The position numbers and the translations under genes were made by a program. The notes below the pieces were generated by a model. It did no database searches. It was not told the origin of the DNA and saw nothing but the letters and a program-made list of their open reading frames with translations. This document shows positions 17,965-26,622 of a stretch of DNA of 64,000 bases, one piece after another. The stretch comes from Murimonas intestini (lineage in GTDB: Bacteria; Bacillota; Clostridia; Lachnospirales; Lachnospiraceae): contig NZ_JANKBI010000007.1 in NCBI RefSeq assembly GCF_024622195.1, positions 1 through 64,000 of the forward strand. Reading direction: 5' to 3'. Every line of letters starts with the position of its first letter. The first letter of the stretch is position 1.

Positions 17965-18864
17965 CTACCAGACTACCTTTTTCAAATACAGCCCCGAAAA
18001 CAGCAGAAGCAGCCCCGACATGCCAAAGTATATCCTCAGGTTTTTATCTGTCTCGCCCTGTTCTTCAATCCTGCCGCGGTAGGGATTTTCACCTTTAAAC
18101 CCGATTCCGTTTAAGGTGTTCAGCACTTCAGCTGCATCCTTCTTGTGATAAAGCCCAATGACCAGGCTCTTAGGAGTATCTTCCTCACCCATCATCCGGC
18201 AGAATCTCTGTATCTGTGTGATGTCCACATATATTCTGTTGTCCTGACTGTCCCCTGTCTGCCTTAATATGCCAGACATCACGGCTGACTGCACGTTCTG
18301 CGCATCTTCTGCCCCGGCGGCTGTCCCCGTACTGCCATCAGCTGAGTAAGCTTCTCCGATCTGAAGTTTCATCTCTCCCTCAGACAGCTTCTGAAGCAGA
18401 GTCTCTCGCTCTGCATCACTTACTTTTCCCCCGTCCTTTTTCTGAAATTCCTTTGGGACCTGGCTTCCAAACACCATCTGGACAAAACTGCTCCCGGACA
18501 TCCTTCCGGCTGCCGCATATTCAAACGGATAATTTTTTATATCTATTCCCGTTATAGTTCCCGTATAAATATAGTTTTCGATTTCAATACTTCCCTGAAG
18601 TTCTATGACAGGCGCAGCAGACCTTACAGTTTTCAGGGTTCCCAGATAGTCTAAAAGCTCCTGCGTCACAACTGTTTTCGTGCCGTCAGCCTTGATCTGC
18701 CCCCTGGAACGTCCATAAGCTGATCCCTGTATCCCTGTTATACAGATCACTACAATACAGACAGCAGAAAATATCATGCCTGCTGCTCCCAGCAGGGCAG
18801 AGTTCTGTCTTTCATAGGCTTTTCTATATATATTTATTTCAGAAGTTCTTTCCAGCATAATCAT
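17965..18864 (-). CDS. FtsX/MacB-like membrane protein with short C-terminus
   Basis: 299 residues. It overlaps the end of the upstream gene by 26 bp, so translation is probably coupled. A first membrane helix lies at about 24-46 (GMIFSAVCIVVICITG). An extracytoplasmic domain of about 225 residues follows, then one C-terminal helix (IYFGMSGLLLLFSGLYL). The layout is that of the MacB periplasmic core of FtsX-type permeases but lacks the second and third C-terminal helices of a full permease. It is the last gene of the lipoprotein/ABC block. It could be a sensor or accessory subunit rather than a transporter. Confidence in function is low. Confidence 0.5.
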   Translation of the reverse strand: MIMLERTSEINIYRKAYERQNSALLGAAGMIFSAVCIVVICITGIQGSAYGRSRGQIKADGTKTVVTQELLDYLGTLKTVRSAAPVIELQGSIEIENYIYTGTITGIDIKNYPFEYAAAGRMSGSSFVQMVFGSQVPKEFQKKDGGKVSDAERETLLQKLSEGEMKLQIGEAYSADGSTGTAAGAEDAQNVQSAVMSGILRQTGDSQDNRIYVDITQIQRFCRMMGEEDTPKSLVIGLYHKKDAAEVLNTLNGIGFKGENPYRGRIEEQGETDKNLRIYFGMSGLLLLFSGLYLKKVVW

Positions 18865-21085
18865 CAGCCTTTCTTAAAAACAGCCTTCGCACTCCCAGGA
18901 CTCCCAGTACCAGCGCGATTCCCCCGAAACCCGCAAGTACAGATATCCACCACTGTCCCGCCGTCTCCGGCTCTTCCTTGGGGATTACCGGCGTCAGTAT
19001 TTCCGGCTTGTTGATAGTTGTTTGAAATGGAATTTCCTTTGTGTATACCTCTCCGAACTCGTCCTCATAGCTCAGCGTGACCATCCCGCTTGTAGGCCCG
19101 TATTTTTCTTTTTCACCGCTTCCGTCTGAAGCAGCTGCGCCGTTTCCACCGCTCTCTGTCTCTTCCGTCTCTGCTTCCCCGCTCTTTGTACTGCCCCTTT
19201 CCGGTGAACCGGCGGCATCCTTCATATCCTTAGTCCCAATAAATATCTTCGCTGTGCCTTCTGCCGCACTCCCTGCTTCCATATTTCCCACAAATGCAGT
19301 TTCCAGGGGAAGAAGCCCTTCCGCCTCTATTGTGTACCTTACATTATATATCCTCGTTCTGCTGAGATTCATTATCTTCATTGAAACAGGTATTGTCTCC
19401 GCTGCATAGACCTTTGACGGAATATCCAGACTCTCCGCCTCAAGCTCTATAGGCTGGCTAAGCTGCAGCAGAATATCCTCTGTCTCTGTTATAGCCTTTG
19501 CCTCTTTATCCTCATACTCAATTGTAAAAGTGAGCATATCTGTGTTTTCCACTGTATCCTTAAGTACCTCAGCTGTAAATGAGACCTCAAAAGTTCCCCT
19601 TGCGTCTACCTTGTCAATATAAAAGTTTTTTCTGTTAAATTTCAGTGTATTATTCTGAACTCCCACCTTAACTTTAATATTCTGTATGTATGCTGACTTG
19701 TTTGTATTTATAAATGTGGCTTTTACCGAAGCCTCTTCTCCGGCAAGCATAGGAACCTGGCTGATGTAATAGTCCTCCAGCATAACTTTAGGCTGAGACT
19801 GGGGGCCTTCTGTGCCTCCGCCTGCACCCCCGTCACCGCCTCCTGCATATCCCCCGCCAAAGTCCTGAGGCTGATCACCCGGATCATCTCCGTCTGCCGG
19901 CTCAGTCTCCTTTTCTTTACTGGCTGCAGGTTTAACCGTCACGTAGAATGTCCTCTTCTGGGAAATTTTCCTGCCGCTTTCAGTCTGTCCTGTGATGGTT
20001 ATTTCCACAGGATAGGAGCCTGCCTGCATATCTTCCTTCAGCTCCAGAGTCAGTTCCAGCAGATATGCCTCCGACGACGAAGCCTCCCCCTCCACTGCCT
20101 TTCCCGTTACCGGCTTTTTCTCCTTATCCAGCTGCACATTTCCTATGAAATCATACTTCTCTTTTTTGACCGTAGTATTGTAATTCTTAAAAATAAAAGG
20201 CGCTGTCTCTGTATTTCCCAGATTGACACCGGCCTGTAACTGGTTCTCTTTTATCTGTGTCTTCTCCAGAAACGGAACGACCAGCAGTATCTTCTGCCCG
20301 TCCTGGATGGGGGTATAGCCTTCTTTGAAGGTTTTGTCCATTCCTCTGTAAATACGCCCGTTATCGATCTCAAGAAAGGGCCCCTCCTCCTTTTTGTCCT
20401 CCTTATCCTTCTCTCCCGGCTTCTCACTGTCCTGCTGGTTTTTATCTGTATCCGTTTCACTTTGATCTGTGCCGGGCTGTGTCTGGCCTGTACCTGACTG
20501 GTTCTGATCTGTGCCGGGCTGATCCTGCTCCGTCCCCGGCTGTGTCTGACCTGTTCCCGGCTGGTTCTGCTCAGTCCCTGCCTGGGTTTGGCCTGTACCC
20601 GGCTGGTTCTGCTCTGTACCTGCCTGGGTTTGGCCTGTTCCCGGCTGGTTCTGCTCTGCACCCGCCTGGGTTTGGCCTGTGCCTGACTGGTTCTGATCTG
20701 TTCCCGGCTGACTGGTATCCTTCCCTGCCTGTGTCTCATTTTGATCAGTATTTCCCTGCTGCTGGCCTGGTTCTCCCTGTGTCTGATCCGACCCGGCCTG
20801 TCCCTGTACCGGCTCTGTTCCTGCCTGTATCTGGTCCGCCTGGGGTCCATTACTCCCCGGATCTGCCGGCGCCTGCGTCTGGCTCTGATCTGCCCCGGCC
20901 GGGTTCTGTCTTGGCTCCTGGGATATAACTGATGCCTCCGTGACGGCTGTTTCGGTCTGCGGCTGGCCTTCTCCTGCCGCCAGGACAGTCTGTCCACATA
21001 TCATCACGAGAACCGCAGCCATTATCCACAATTTTTTCTTTTTTAACCCCGAATTATTCACAGCCTGTCCTCTCCATTCGTTCAT
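18839..21085 (-). CDS. Membrane-anchored protein with Gln/Gly/Thr/Pro repeat stalk and Ig-like domains
   Basis: 748 residues from ATG 21085 (CAGGAG upstream); a GTG at 21061 with AGAGGA is an alternative and still leaves a signal peptide (KKKKLW then a hydrophobic run to VLAA). Residues about 38-225 are low complexity, including perfect 14-residue repeats. Two or more Ig-like beta domains follow, with a Gly-rich linker around residue 410 and a COG1361-like look. A C-terminal helix (WISVLAGFGGIALVLGVLG) and a basic tail anchor it. It overlaps the ABC ATPase gene by 32 bp. The product should project from the membrane through the wall, perhaps as substrate receptor or scaffold for the exporter. 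Function is inference. Confidence 0.6.
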   Translation of the reverse strand: MNEWRGQAVNNSGLKKKKLWIMAAVLVMICGQTVLAAGEGQPQTETAVTEASVISQEPRQNPAGADQSQTQAPADPGSNGPQADQIQAGTEPVQGQAGSDQTQGEPGQQQGNTDQNETQAGKDTSQPGTDQNQSGTGQTQAGAEQNQPGTGQTQAGTEQNQPGTGQTQAGTEQNQPGTGQTQPGTEQDQPGTDQNQSGTGQTQPGTDQSETDTDKNQQDSEKPGEKDKEDKKEEGPFLEIDNGRIYRGMDKTFKEGYTPIQDGQKILLVVPFLEKTQIKENQLQAGVNLGNTETAPFIFKNYNTTVKKEKYDFIGNVQLDKEKKPVTGKAVEGEASSSEAYLLELTLELKEDMQAGSYPVEITITGQTESGRKISQKRTFYVTVKPAASKEKETEPADGDDPGDQPQDFGGGYAGGGDGGAGGGTEGPQSQPKVMLEDYYISQVPMLAGEEASVKATFINTNKSAYIQNIKVKVGVQNNTLKFNRKNFYIDKVDARGTFEVSFTAEVLKDTVENTDMLTFTIEYEDKEAKAITETEDILLQLSQPIELEAESLDIPSKVYAAETIPVSMKIMNLSRTRIYNVRYTIEAEGLLPLETAFVGNMEAGSAAEGTAKIFIGTKDMKDAAGSPERGSTKSGEAETEETESGGNGAAASDGSGEKEKYGPTSGMVTLSYEDEFGEVYTKEIPFQTTINKPEILTPVIPKEEPETAGQWWISVLAGFGGIALVLGVLGVRRLFLRKADDYAGKNF
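20462..20710 (-). repeat. 42-bp coding tandem repeats (14-residue QNQPGTGQTQAGTE units)
   Basis: Residues about 126-208 of the stalk protein consist of 14-residue units made of two heptads, QNQPGTG and QTQAGTE, with one stray half unit. The DNA units are 42 bp (21-bp half units) and near-identical, so length variation by slippage is expected. Confidence 0.8.
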
Positions 21086-21746
21086 CTATCTCCTGCTGGC
21101 TTTCCAGATGCAGACTCCTGACTGTCTGAAGCACACCTCCGTCCATCTCGCATACTGTATCACACAGTTCGTCTATATCCTGCCCATTGTGGCTTGCAAG
21201 GATGATCGTCTTATTTTTCTCCTTCAGCTCTTTTAAAAGGTTCCGGATATCCGCTGTCCCCTTCTTGTCAAGCCCGTTAAAGGGCTCGTCCAGGATCAAT
21301 ATCCCCGGATCCTCCATGATGGCCTGGGCAATTCCCAGACGCTGCCGCATACCCAGGGAATATTTCTGGACTGATTTTTTCAGTCCGGGATCCAGTCCCA
21401 CTCTCTTTAATACTTCATCTATTTCCCTGCCCATTATTTTCCTGTTCAGAGAGGCCAGGATCTGCAGATTCTTTCTGCCTGTCAGATTTCCCAGAAAACC
21501 CGGAGTCTCAATGATCACCCCCAGATCCTTTGGGAAATCCATATCCTTCCCCACTTCCCGGCCATCCACCAGTACACGGCCGCCGGACGGTCTTAAAAAA
21601 CCGCAGATGCATTTCATCATCACAGTCTTCCCCGAACCATTATTGCCCACAATGCCATGTATCTTGCCTTTTTCAAATGTATGGCTGACATCCTTTAATA
21701 CAATGTCTTCCCCAAATCTTTTTGTCACATGCTCCAGTGTTATCAT
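21054..21746 (-). CDS. ABC transporter ATP-binding protein
   Basis: 230 residues; GGAGG lies 6 bases before the ATG. It has Walker A GNNGSGKT, signature YSLGMRQRL, Walker B ILILDEPFNGLD and the switch His in ILASHN. The sequence is close to the bacitracin/lantibiotic-immunity type of ATPase. It should drive the two permeases encoded immediately upstream (21770-22675 and 22668-23384). Its end overlaps the start of the stalk protein, so the genes form one transcription unit. Confidence 0.85.
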   Translation of the reverse strand: MITLEHVTKRFGEDIVLKDVSHTFEKGKIHGIVGNNGSGKTVMMKCICGFLRPSGGRVLVDGREVGKDMDFPKDLGVIIETPGFLGNLTGRKNLQILASLNRKIMGREIDEVLKRVGLDPGLKKSVQKYSLGMRQRLGIAQAIMEDPGILILDEPFNGLDKKGTADIRNLLKELKEKNKTIILASHNGQDIDELCDTVCEMDGGVLQTVRSLHLESQQEIDERMERTGCE

Positions 21747-21769
21747 ACTTTCCTCCGGCTGAATCGTTT

Positions 21770-22675
21770 TTATTTTGAACTGACAAAAGAAAAATTGTAC
21801 ATTTTTATTAAATACAGCGCCAGTAATCCCAGCAGTAAGATCAGTCCTCCAAATACCATATATGACTGTTCCAGTGTGGGCAGCCTGTCATAGCCAAAAT
21901 TGTGCATCTTGTAAGTGGCATGGTTAAGAGGCGATATCCATCCCAGAATGACATTTGCCCGAAACATCTGTTCCTCGGGTATCTTCAGCAGAGCCGCCAC
22001 TGTGTCCGGACTCAGAAGCAGCCCATACAGGCTGTAGAGTATCCCGCCTGTGATCCCTGCCCTCTTTCCCCATTTCAGGTTCAGTACCAGCATCACCAGG
22101 ACCATGCTGATACTGTATAAAAGCATCAGGAGGATGATCTGCAGCATGCACTCATAAGGTGTGATGAATTCCATCACTTTTACCGCTATTGGCAGATGAA
22201 GATTCTCACCCAGCCCGGAATATCCCAGAATAGCGCCTGTAGCGCTCCACATATTTCCCGGAAAGCAGTTCTTTGCGCAGATGACAGCCGTGGAAGCCAG
22301 CACAAATAACATGTACAGAGCCGTTACAGTGCACACATAGGCGATCTGCCCCAGTATCCAGCGCCTCTTTGTGGTCCTCATCAGATAAAACGGAACACCT
22401 GCATTCAGCATTGGAATATCAGAAAACAAAAGTATAAGGAGCATTGATATGATCATAATGGAACCTGCATCTCCAAATGTCCATATGAATGGCTCCGCCG
22501 CCTGCATTGATTTTGCATATGCGGCGGAAAAATCCAGCGCCTTGTCACTCAGGAGAAAACATACTGTAAATGACAGAGCAAATGTCATAATAATCCTGGG
22601 ATTCTTTTTCCACTGCCTGTAATTGTATCCGGCTACCTGCATGATCTGCCGCACGCCATCTGCTGCCCTATACAT
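21770..22675 (-). CDS. ABC-type membrane permease subunit (second of two)
   Basis: 301 residues with about six hydrophobic segments, including IIMTFALSFTVCFLLS near the N-terminus and GGLILLLGLLALYLI near the C-terminus. AGGAGG precedes the ATG. It overlaps the upstream permease gene by 8 bp and is followed after 23 bp by the ATPase. No family name is evident from the sequence; the position makes it a transmembrane subunit of the same exporter. Confidence 0.65.
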   Translation of the reverse strand: MYRAADGVRQIMQVAGYNYRQWKKNPRIIMTFALSFTVCFLLSDKALDFSAAYAKSMQAAEPFIWTFGDAGSIMIISMLLILLFSDIPMLNAGVPFYLMRTTKRRWILGQIAYVCTVTALYMLFVLASTAVICAKNCFPGNMWSATGAILGYSGLGENLHLPIAVKVMEFITPYECMLQIILLMLLYSISMVLVMLVLNLKWGKRAGITGGILYSLYGLLLSPDTVAALLKIPEEQMFRANVILGWISPLNHATYKMHNFGYDRLPTLEQSYMVFGGLILLLGLLALYLIKMYNFSFVSSK

Positions 22676-23384
22676 CTTCCAGCCTCCTGTACATCATCCT
22701 GACACAGACAATACCTAAAAAAAGCGTCCATGCTATAAAAAAAAGTGTAAGCCCTATGCTGCCGTCACCCCAGTAATGCTCCGGCGCGATCCATTCCTTC
22801 GGGTAAATGCAGTAGATCCCCTCAAAATACCGCTCCTTCAGCATGATCAAAAAATAGTAGATGACAAAAGGCGCTATATACGCCATATAATTGGACATCA
22901 TCCATACTGCCAGGCAAGTGCCTAAAAGAGCCAGCAAACCGCCTGTCATTCCCAGGCGGATGGCCTGGGCCGCAAATTCTCCCCATATGCCGCCCCCACC
23001 AGCAGCTTCCATAGGACTGAAAATGAGCCAGTAAATAAAACTGTTCAGAAAAGCTCCTCCCGTCAGCGCAGCCGCAGCGCCAATCCAGGCCCCGGCAGCC
23101 TTTCCCGCCACATAAGAAAACCTGTTGGTGCGGAGCAGGCAGAATTTTCCGAAGCCGGAGCTGACTTCATCTACAAAGGCAGTAGTATAAGGCAGGACGG
23201 CAATAATTGGAAGCATAAAGACCGTTATGTCACTTTTCATTGCTTCCATGAGAATCTTTAAATGGCTGTCTGCCTCCAGCTCCCCGCTCCAGACAAATTT
23301 TGTCCCCATGGCCAGCACTGCGCTTGCAGCCAACATGGCAGTCCAGAAATTTCTGCCCCCAAGAGCCCTCTTTATGTCTTCCAT
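22668..23384 (-). CDS. ABC-type membrane permease subunit (first of two)
   Basis: 238 residues from ATG 23384, chosen because GGAAGGA lies upstream; a GTG at 23399 is possible. About six membrane segments are visible, for example MLPIIAVLPYTTAFV and GLTLFFIAWTLFLGIVC. The segment VSSGFGKFCLLR resembles the cytoplasmic loop of ABC-2-type exporters. It starts 21 bp after the third lipoprotein gene and overlaps the next permease, in keeping with a heteromeric exporter. Confidence 0.65.
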   Translation of the reverse strand: MEDIKRALGGRNFWTAMLAASAVLAMGTKFVWSGELEADSHLKILMEAMKSDITVFMLPIIAVLPYTTAFVDEVSSGFGKFCLLRTNRFSYVAGKAAGAWIGAAAALTGGAFLNSFIYWLIFSPMEAAGGGGIWGEFAAQAIRLGMTGGLLALLGTCLAVWMMSNYMAYIAPFVIYYFLIMLKERYFEGIYCIYPKEWIAPEHYWGDGSIGLTLFFIAWTLFLGIVCVRMMYRRLEDV

Positions 23385-23405
23385 GTCATATCCTTCCACT
23401 GTCCC

Positions 23406-24884
23406 TTAATATCCAAAGTCGCGGTCGATCACTGTCCCGTCCATGGCATTAATTGTAAACCAGCTGTTATAAGGCCCGTCTGCCACATCCCTGATCTCTC
23501 CTGCCTCTGTCTGCCTTATCATCACCCTGCTGCCAAAAAAATCCCAGACAGGAACAAGGGTCCCCACGTCACTGTTATTTTTCTCTTTGATTCTCATATA
23601 ACCCAGCCTGACCTCTTTGATCTCAAATTCCGTATGACTGTCTCCTTCCGGCAGGAATGCATATTTTGCAGTCATCATTTCCTCGAAAATTTTTTCTATT
23701 TCTGAAAAGGGCAGAAGAAATACATATTCCTCCGATATATCTTCGAGTTTATAGGGATCACCCCAATAGAAACTGGCAAGCCCCCCGTCATCATATATGA
23801 GATACAAACCCTCATAGGGCCATGCAGGTGAGTAATCGGCCTGTCCCTCGTCGTGTTCTGATGTGCCGCCGTCAGCGCTTGTGTAAGTGACAGGAATCCC
23901 CTCTGTAACCCTTGTATAATGAACGCCATAGCCTACCTCTCCTACAGGCGCAGCCTCGCCTGGCTGTATCTCAACACCCACTGTGAAATACTCTCCCCCG
24001 GCCCGCTGCATTTCTGTAAAACCAAGCTTTGTCACGATCTCATCACTCTGCTTTTCAATATCTTCCACAGATATCTTCAGTCCCATCTTCAGCTCATCAA
24101 TTAAGCTTTCCCCGTACACAGGCATATAGTTGCTGGACAAATCCATTCTGATCACCTGCAGCTGTATCCATTTCCAGTCCTCTGTCCTGTGATTGTCCAG
24201 AAATATCCCGTAGTCTTTGCCATCTACTGTAGCTGTGGCGGAAATTCCTCCGGCCTGCGCGCCTCCTCCCCCGGCCTCAGCGGCGGTCGCCAGCTTTCCG
24301 TCCAACAGTTCAGTCTCACATGTCTCCGGGGCAGCTTCATACATGGCCCGCAATTCGTCCAACGACTCCTCATAGGGCATGTCCTCTGTGCCGAAGCTCT
24401 TATATGCCCCTCCGCCGGCCTCTGCTTTTTCAAGTTCTACTATCATTTCTTCAATCTCGGATTTAGTATAGCCTCTGGCAGGGTCATTTTCCTTATATAC
24501 CTTGTTCCACAGCTGAGCATTTCCCGTCAGAACTTCTCTGACCTTGTCCAGATCCTCCTGTGTAAAATCCCTTGTCTCTACTTTTTTAAGCCTGAACCCC
24601 TCCGCGTCGGGCACCACGACCCTGGCATCCGCCCTGACCTGGATCTGGCCTGTGCCGTCCTTAAAAGATGCTGTATATGTATCAGGCGCCTGCACCTGCT
24701 CCGCTATGGTCAAATTTGAGTCTTCCGGCAAAGTCTCTGCCTCCCCGGCGGATTTCTTCTGCTTTACGATCTCCACCTCAGGTGTCTCCTGGCATCCGGC
24801 AAAAACGGCTGTCACAAGACAGATGATAAGTGATGCAGAGGATATCTGCCGCAGCCTCTGTTTTATCCCCCAAATTTTTTTCAT
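23406..24884 (-). CDS. Lipoprotein, paralogue 3 of 3 (DUF6034-like)
   Basis: 492 residues. The start is set to ATG 24884 (AGGGGAG upstream); the frame extends further upstream without a site. The signal peptide ends in a lipobox with the modified Cys in VFAGCQETPEVEIV. Landmarks shared with its two neighbours are the CQETP/EIV motif after the lipid Cys, VPDAEGFRLKKVE, FLLPFSEIEKIFEEM and a C-terminal NAMDGTVIDRDFGY. It should be tethered to the outer face of the membrane. Together with the other two copies it precedes the ABC genes, so a substrate-capture or immunity role is a reasonable guess. I recall the family as DUF6034 but could not check. Confidence 0.65.
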   Translation of the reverse strand: MKKIWGIKQRLRQISSASLIICLVTAVFAGCQETPEVEIVKQKKSAGEAETLPEDSNLTIAEQVQAPDTYTASFKDGTGQIQVRADARVVVPDAEGFRLKKVETRDFTQEDLDKVREVLTGNAQLWNKVYKENDPARGYTKSEIEEMIVELEKAEAGGGAYKSFGTEDMPYEESLDELRAMYEAAPETCETELLDGKLATAAEAGGGGAQAGGISATATVDGKDYGIFLDNHRTEDWKWIQLQVIRMDLSSNYMPVYGESLIDELKMGLKISVEDIEKQSDEIVTKLGFTEMQRAGGEYFTVGVEIQPGEAAPVGEVGYGVHYTRVTEGIPVTYTSADGGTSEHDEGQADYSPAWPYEGLYLIYDDGGLASFYWGDPYKLEDISEEYVFLLPFSEIEKIFEEMMTAKYAFLPEGDSHTEFEIKEVRLGYMRIKEKNNSDVGTLVPVWDFFGSRVMIRQTEAGEIRDVADGPYNSWFTINAMDGTVIDRDFGY

Positions 24885-24909
24885 CTGTTTCTCCCCTCTC
24901 TGCTTCCTG

Positions 24910-26583
24910 CTAATATCCCCTGTCAACGTCCACAATAGTGCCGTCCATGGCATTTATGGTCAGCAGGCTGGTTCCCGGTGTGATAAGATTTGGCTGTTCA
25001 TAGGAATCCCCCACTATATGATATGTTCCAAAAAAATTCCATACAGGGATCAATGTGGCATCGCCCCGGGCACTGTCTTCCCATATCCTCATATAGCTCA
25101 GCGTGACCTTGTCCACATTCATTTCTGTCACAATTCCCTGCTCTGCATAATCTGCATTCTTTTTCAAAATGATACTTTCAAATATATTCTGTATTTCAGA
25201 GAAGGGCAGAAGAAATACATATTCCTCCGACAATTCACTGACCTTATATGGTCCCGTCCATTCAAAACTCAGAAGGCCGTCCTTATCATAAGCCATGGTG
25301 ATCATTTCGTAAGGCCAGTACAGCGTATATGGGATAGTACCCTGGATCTCCACTGTATTGCCATGTGAAAATGTATAGCCTGTAGGAAAATTATCAATCG
25401 TCCTTGTGTATACAAATACATATGCACTTTCGTAACCTTGATTCTCTATTCTGGTGCCGGTTGTAAAGTCAGACTCAGAATATCTTTGTGAGTATCCCGC
25501 GTCCGTATATGCCAGTTCCATATCATCAAGACCCATGGCCCTGACAGTTTCATCTGCCATTTTCTCAGCTTCCTCTAAAGATAAGGTCTGTTCGACATTT
25601 ATCTGATCATCATCGCTCATCATCCACAAACCGACATAATCAGCACCGTCTCTTTGTACGCGCATGTTAATATATTTATTATATTCTGAGAGGGAATTTC
25701 CTATATTGATAGCATACTGCATACCGTCCATTTCAAAATTTGCACTTTGATCATTATAAGTTTCTGTTTCAGCTTCCTGCTCCTCCCCTTTCCCCACAAC
25801 TTCCTCTTCCGCAGCACTGCTGTTCACTGAACTATTATTCACGCTATTTTTTTCTTCCTCTTCAGGCAGCTGTGCATCGTCCCGGCCCACAGTTCCTGTT
25901 ATTTCAGAGCTCAGCGCTTTCCTTTCCTCCTCACTTGAAACACCATATGCATACATATACCACTGCCTTTTGGCTGCATCTTCACTGTATGTGATAGTTA
26001 TATCAACCGGCTCTGTCTCAAATACTTCCGGACCTGAATCCAACAGACCATATAAATATTTGAGCTGTTCTGTCACACTGTCAATCGAGTACTTTGACAG
26101 CATATCTGCATCACCGCTGAGCAGCTTATCGGAAATCTTCTCCAGTTCCTGTGCTTTTATCACAGCCTCTTCTCTTGTCATGGGAGGCTCTCCGGTTTCC
26201 GGATAGTATCCTCCTGTCCATGTCCCGGCGTTATGCATGACCGCCTTATGGACAGCGTCATAATCTGCCTGCTCAAACGGCCTTGCTTCCACCCTCTTGA
26301 TCCTGACGCCCTCAGCGTCCGGGATCTGGATACTTGCATCCACATTGACATACATCATATTGTTCTGGTCATGCAGGTTTGTCCTGTATCTCTCCGGGGC
26401 AGCCACCTGGGATCTGATATTTTCAAATTCACCTGCTTCCACCATCCTGGCTTCTGAATCCTGGGTCTTATACCTTACAATTTCCGTATTTGTAGTCTCG
26501 CCGCAGCCCGCCGTTCCTGCCAGCACAACAGCGGCTGCCGCCGCCAATGCAGATCCTTTTTTTAATAACAATAATTTTCCCAT
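24910..26583 (-). CDS. Lipoprotein, paralogue 2 of 3 (DUF6034-like)
   Basis: 557 residues from ATG 26583 (AGGAGA upstream). The signal peptide ends with the lipobox LAGTAGCGETTNTEIV. The shared elements are present: VPDAEGVRIKRVEARPF-type segment, FLLPFSEIQNIFESI and C-terminal NAMDGTIVDVDRGY. It has an extra Ser/Asn/Glu-rich linker of about 45 residues near residue 245 that the other copies lack. A DNA stretch around 25200-25230 is almost identical to one near 23715 in the third copy, which points to recent duplication or gene conversion. It sits 25 bp before the third copy. Confidence 0.65.
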   Translation of the reverse strand: MGKLLLLKKGSALAAAAAVVLAGTAGCGETTNTEIVRYKTQDSEARMVEAGEFENIRSQVAAPERYRTNLHDQNNMMYVNVDASIQIPDAEGVRIKRVEARPFEQADYDAVHKAVMHNAGTWTGGYYPETGEPPMTREEAVIKAQELEKISDKLLSGDADMLSKYSIDSVTEQLKYLYGLLDSGPEVFETEPVDITITYSEDAAKRQWYMYAYGVSSEEERKALSSEITGTVGRDDAQLPEEEEKNSVNNSSVNSSAAEEEVVGKGEEQEAETETYNDQSANFEMDGMQYAINIGNSLSEYNKYINMRVQRDGADYVGLWMMSDDDQINVEQTLSLEEAEKMADETVRAMGLDDMELAYTDAGYSQRYSESDFTTGTRIENQGYESAYVFVYTRTIDNFPTGYTFSHGNTVEIQGTIPYTLYWPYEMITMAYDKDGLLSFEWTGPYKVSELSEEYVFLLPFSEIQNIFESIILKKNADYAEQGIVTEMNVDKVTLSYMRIWEDSARGDATLIPVWNFFGTYHIVGDSYEQPNLITPGTSLLTINAMDGTIVDVDRGY

Positions 26584-26622
26584 AATAACATCTCCTGCGG
26601 TAAAATATCCGGACCTTTCTTT

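Noticed and set aside
20251..20997. Arg-rich alternative frame across the stalk repeats
   Set aside because: It exists only because the 42-bp repeat stays open in other frames. The signal peptide and Ig-like domains fix the real frame.
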